From JAYZDP01 sp036337765 (GTDB lineage Bacteria > Acidobacteriota > Thermoanaerobaculia > Multivoradales > Multivoraceae): a DNA stretch of 33,591 nt. Below the pieces are notes generated by a model that made no database searches, was not told where the DNA came from, and saw only the letters and a program-made list of their open reading frames with translations. The number at the start of each line of letters is the position of its first letter. Position 1 is the first letter of the stretch. Both the position numbers and the translations under genes were made by a program. The DNA is taken from contig JAYZDP010000111.1 in the NCBI GenBank assembly GCA_036337765.1, forward strand, positions 1 through 33,591, written 5' to 3'. This document shows positions 32,002 to 33,591 of the stretch, piece by piece.

Positions 32002-33591
32002 GATCTCGACCTCCTCATCTGAAAAGGCGTGCTCTCGACGATGCCCAAAACGATATCCGACCAGCGGTAGCCGCCCGCCTCGGCGCGCTGCACTACTTTC
32101 CGGACCGCCGCTGCGTCGACCGGCTCGACCCCGCGGCCGATGCCGTAGGTGAGAAGCTTCGACGTGAACGTCCACACGAACTCTTCCTTGCGGCGAAGCA
32201 GCGCGTCGCGCAACTGCGCGGGTCCGTCGAAGCGCGTGCCGTCGGGCAGCTCTCCCGAGGCGTCGATCGCCCCACCGCCGATCTCCGTGCGGCGCCATCC
32301 GCCGATGGCGTCGAAGTTCTCGAGCGCGAAGCCGAGTGGATCCATACGGGCGTGGCAGCCGCTGCAGGCGGGATCCTGGCGATGCTGCTCCATCTGTGCC
32401 CGGATCGAGGCCGGCTGGGTGCCTGACGCCGGCTCTTCGAGCTCGGGGACGTCAGGGGGAGGCGGTGGAGGTGGCGAGCCGAGGATGTTCTCAAGCAACC
32501 ACTTGCCGCGCAGCACCGGCGAGGTGCGATTGGCGTAAGAGGTGACGGTCAGAATGCTGCCGTGTCCCAGAATGCCGCCGCGGTCGCCGTTCTTGAAGTC
32601 GATGCGGCGGAAGCGGCTACCGTAGATTCCGGTGAGATCGTAGTGGCGCGCCAGGCGCTCGTTGACGAAGGTGTAGTCGGCAGCCAGAAGATCGACGACG
32701 CTTCGGTCCTCGCGCATCTGGCTCTCGATCAAGAGCTCGGTCTCGTGGCGGAAGGCTTCGCGGAGGTTGTCGTCGAACTCTGGGAAGAGGTTGACGTCGG
32801 GAGCTGCCACGGCCATGTTGCGCAGGTGCAGCCACTGCGCCGCGAAGTTCTCGACCAGCGCCCGCGATCGGCGGTCCGCGAGCATCCGCTCGACCTGACC
32901 GGCGAGCACCTCGGGCTCGTGCAACGCGCCCCGCTCTGCCAGCTCGAGCAGCTCCTCATCGGGGATCGAGCTCCAGAGAAAGAAGGAGAGCCGCGAGGCC
33001 AGCTCGATGTCCTTCAGCCGATAGGCGGTGGCCGGCTCGACCCCCGCCGGGTCGGCCTCGATTCGGAACAGGAACTCGGGGTCGACGAGGATCCGCTCGA
33101 GCGCGCGCCGGATTCCGGCGTCGAAGCCGCCGCGCTGGAGACCGGCACGGTAGAAGGCGAGCAGTGGATCCACGTCCGCCGCCGTCACCGGTCGCCGGTA
33201 GGCGCCTCGCGCGAGCCGGGCGAGGATCTGGTACGCACAGCCTTGGTCGTCCGCGTCGCCTTGCGGGTGACAGGTGAAGATGCGCCGCCGACTCGCCGTG
33301 TCGCCGGGACCGGTCGTGTCGTAGGGCCCGGCGATCTCGACGCTCGTGATACTGCGCTGGCGCGCGATTCCGGCGATGTTCGCCGCCGGCAGTCGTTCGG
33401 GTCCGAGCCCCTCCACGATGCCGGTCCGGGCCACGAACGCAACGCCGACGGTGCGGTCGCCGGCGCCAATCGGCACACGCACCTCGAGCGCTGCCGCGCC
33501 CGATCCCCAGCCCTGCTGTCTCGGTTTGTCGTCGACCGAGAACTCGGCAACGCGCTCGCCGTCGACGCGGATCTCGAGTGTCTCCGCGCCC
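31998..33591 (-). CDS. DUF1595/DUF1592/DUF1588/DUF1585 heme protein (second copy, 5' end beyond window)
   Basis: The frame is open from the right edge to TGA 31998-32000, giving 531 residues of a paralogue of the diheme protein at 3369-5750. Visible in order: the end of a beta-sandwich module (TLEIRVDGERVAEF and ITSVEIAGPYDTTGPGD), DUF1595 with ARLARGAYRRPVT, DUF1592 with SRLSFFLWSSIPDEELLELAERG, DUF1588 with one heme motif CSGCH, and DUF1585 with LLTYGIGRGVEPVD. The N-terminal PSCyt1 heme and DUF1587 parts are expected beyond the window. An internal ATG at 33482 is not the start, because the conserved module continues upstream. It is translationally coupled to DUF1552 and, through it, to the PQQ dehydrogenase. 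Confidence 0.9.
   Translation of the reverse strand, partial: GAETLEIRVDGERVAEFSVDDKPRQQGWGSGAAALEVRVPIGAGDRTVGVAFVARTGIVEGLGPERLPAANIAGIARQRSITSVEIAGPYDTTGPGDTASRRRIFTCHPQGDADDQGCAYQILARLARGAYRRPVTAADVDPLLAFYRAGLQRGGFDAGIRRALERILVDPEFLFRIEADPAGVEPATAYRLKDIELASRLSFFLWSSIPDEELLELAERGALHEPEVLAGQVERMLADRRSRALVENFAAQWLHLRNMAVAAPDVNLFPEFDDNLREAFRHETELLIESQMREDRSVVDLLAADYTFVNERLARHYDLTGIYGSRFRRIDFKNGDRGGILGHGSILTVTSYANRTSPVLRGKWLLENILGSPPPPPPPDVPELEEPASGTQPASIRAQMEQHRQDPACSGCHARMDPLGFALENFDAIGGWRRTEIGGGAIDASGELPDGTRFDGPAQLRDALLRRKEEFVWTFTSKLLTYGIGRGVEPVDAAAVRKVVQRAEAGGYRWSDIVLGIVESTPFQMRRSRS
32010..32015 (-). promoter_or_regulatory. Ribosome binding site of the second DUF1552 gene
   Basis: AGGAGG on the minus strand, 8 nt before the ATG at 32001 and inside the end of the upstream gene. 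It fixes the start of the Tat-exported DUF1552 protein. Confidence 0.65.

Noticed and set aside
1..33591. CRISPR arrays, tRNA or rRNA genes, insertion sequences, phage genes
   Set aside because: I saw no regularly spaced repeats, no cloverleaf-like or rRNA-like sequence, and no transposase, integrase or phage protein motifs. The two DUF1592/DUF1552 pairs are diverged paralogues and not a DNA repeat.

Overview
The window is GC-rich DNA with about 24 credible genes on both strands. It contains no rRNA, no tRNA, no CRISPR array, no phage or insertion-sequence gene, and no recognisable transcription regulator. The gene families suggest a free-living or host-associated heterotroph of the Acidobacteriota type, or a similar phylum such as Planctomycetota or Gemmatimonadota. 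The pointers are DUF1587/1592/1588/1585 heme proteins paired with Tat-exported DUF1552 proteins, a secreted ankyrin protein, PQQ dehydrogenases and many exported hydrolases. This assignment is inference from family content, not from a marker gene.

Layout. (1) Positions 1-5750, minus strand: a tightly coupled cassette of a diheme PSCyt1-DUF1592-type protein, DUF1552, a secreted ankyrin-repeat protein and a secreted unknown protein cut by the window edge. (2) 5817-6672: two gene remnants facing each other, a transporter with a large internal deletion and the C-terminal part of a membrane protein, followed by a PHB-depolymerase-like esterase. (3) 7636-13061: a PLP decarboxylase divergent from a four-gene chain (alpha/beta hydrolase, two luciferase-like flavin enzymes, an exported double-VOC protein) in which every junction is a 4-nt start/stop overlap. 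(4) 13083-16804: a minus-strand run of a glucuronoyl-esterase-like CE15 protein, a propeller lipoprotein and a SnoaL-like protein, with a second exported VOC protein divergent from it. (5) 16801-19146, minus strand: a zinc-type alcohol dehydrogenase broken by two opposite frameshifts, a lactonase-like metallo-hydrolase lipoprotein and a frameshifted small membrane protein. (6) 19287-22440, plus strand: an atypical metallo-beta-lactamase-fold protein, a PQQ-like beta-propeller protein and a phytanoyl-CoA dioxygenase. (7) 22492-23506, minus strand: a small ORF, a decayed slipin/band-7 gene and a small membrane protein. (8) 23564-28574: a carotenoid oxygenase, a PQQ dehydrogenase with a degenerate N-terminal heme motif, and a DUF3500 protein. 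(9) 28709-33591, minus strand: a second DUF1592-type/DUF1552 pair, this time coupled to a PQQ dehydrogenase.

Most products carry Sec, Tat or lipoprotein signals. The region therefore reads as an envelope-facing oxidative and hydrolytic repertoire: polymer esters, carotenoids, alcohols or sugars via PQQ, and lactone-like substrates. The least understood parts are the two DUF1592/DUF1552 cassettes, which keep the same coupled two-gene core but have different third partners, and the hydrolase-LLM-LLM-VOC chain. Five genes are broken or fragmentary, which means either real gene decay or assembly indels. Conserved protein sequence survives on both sides of most breaks.
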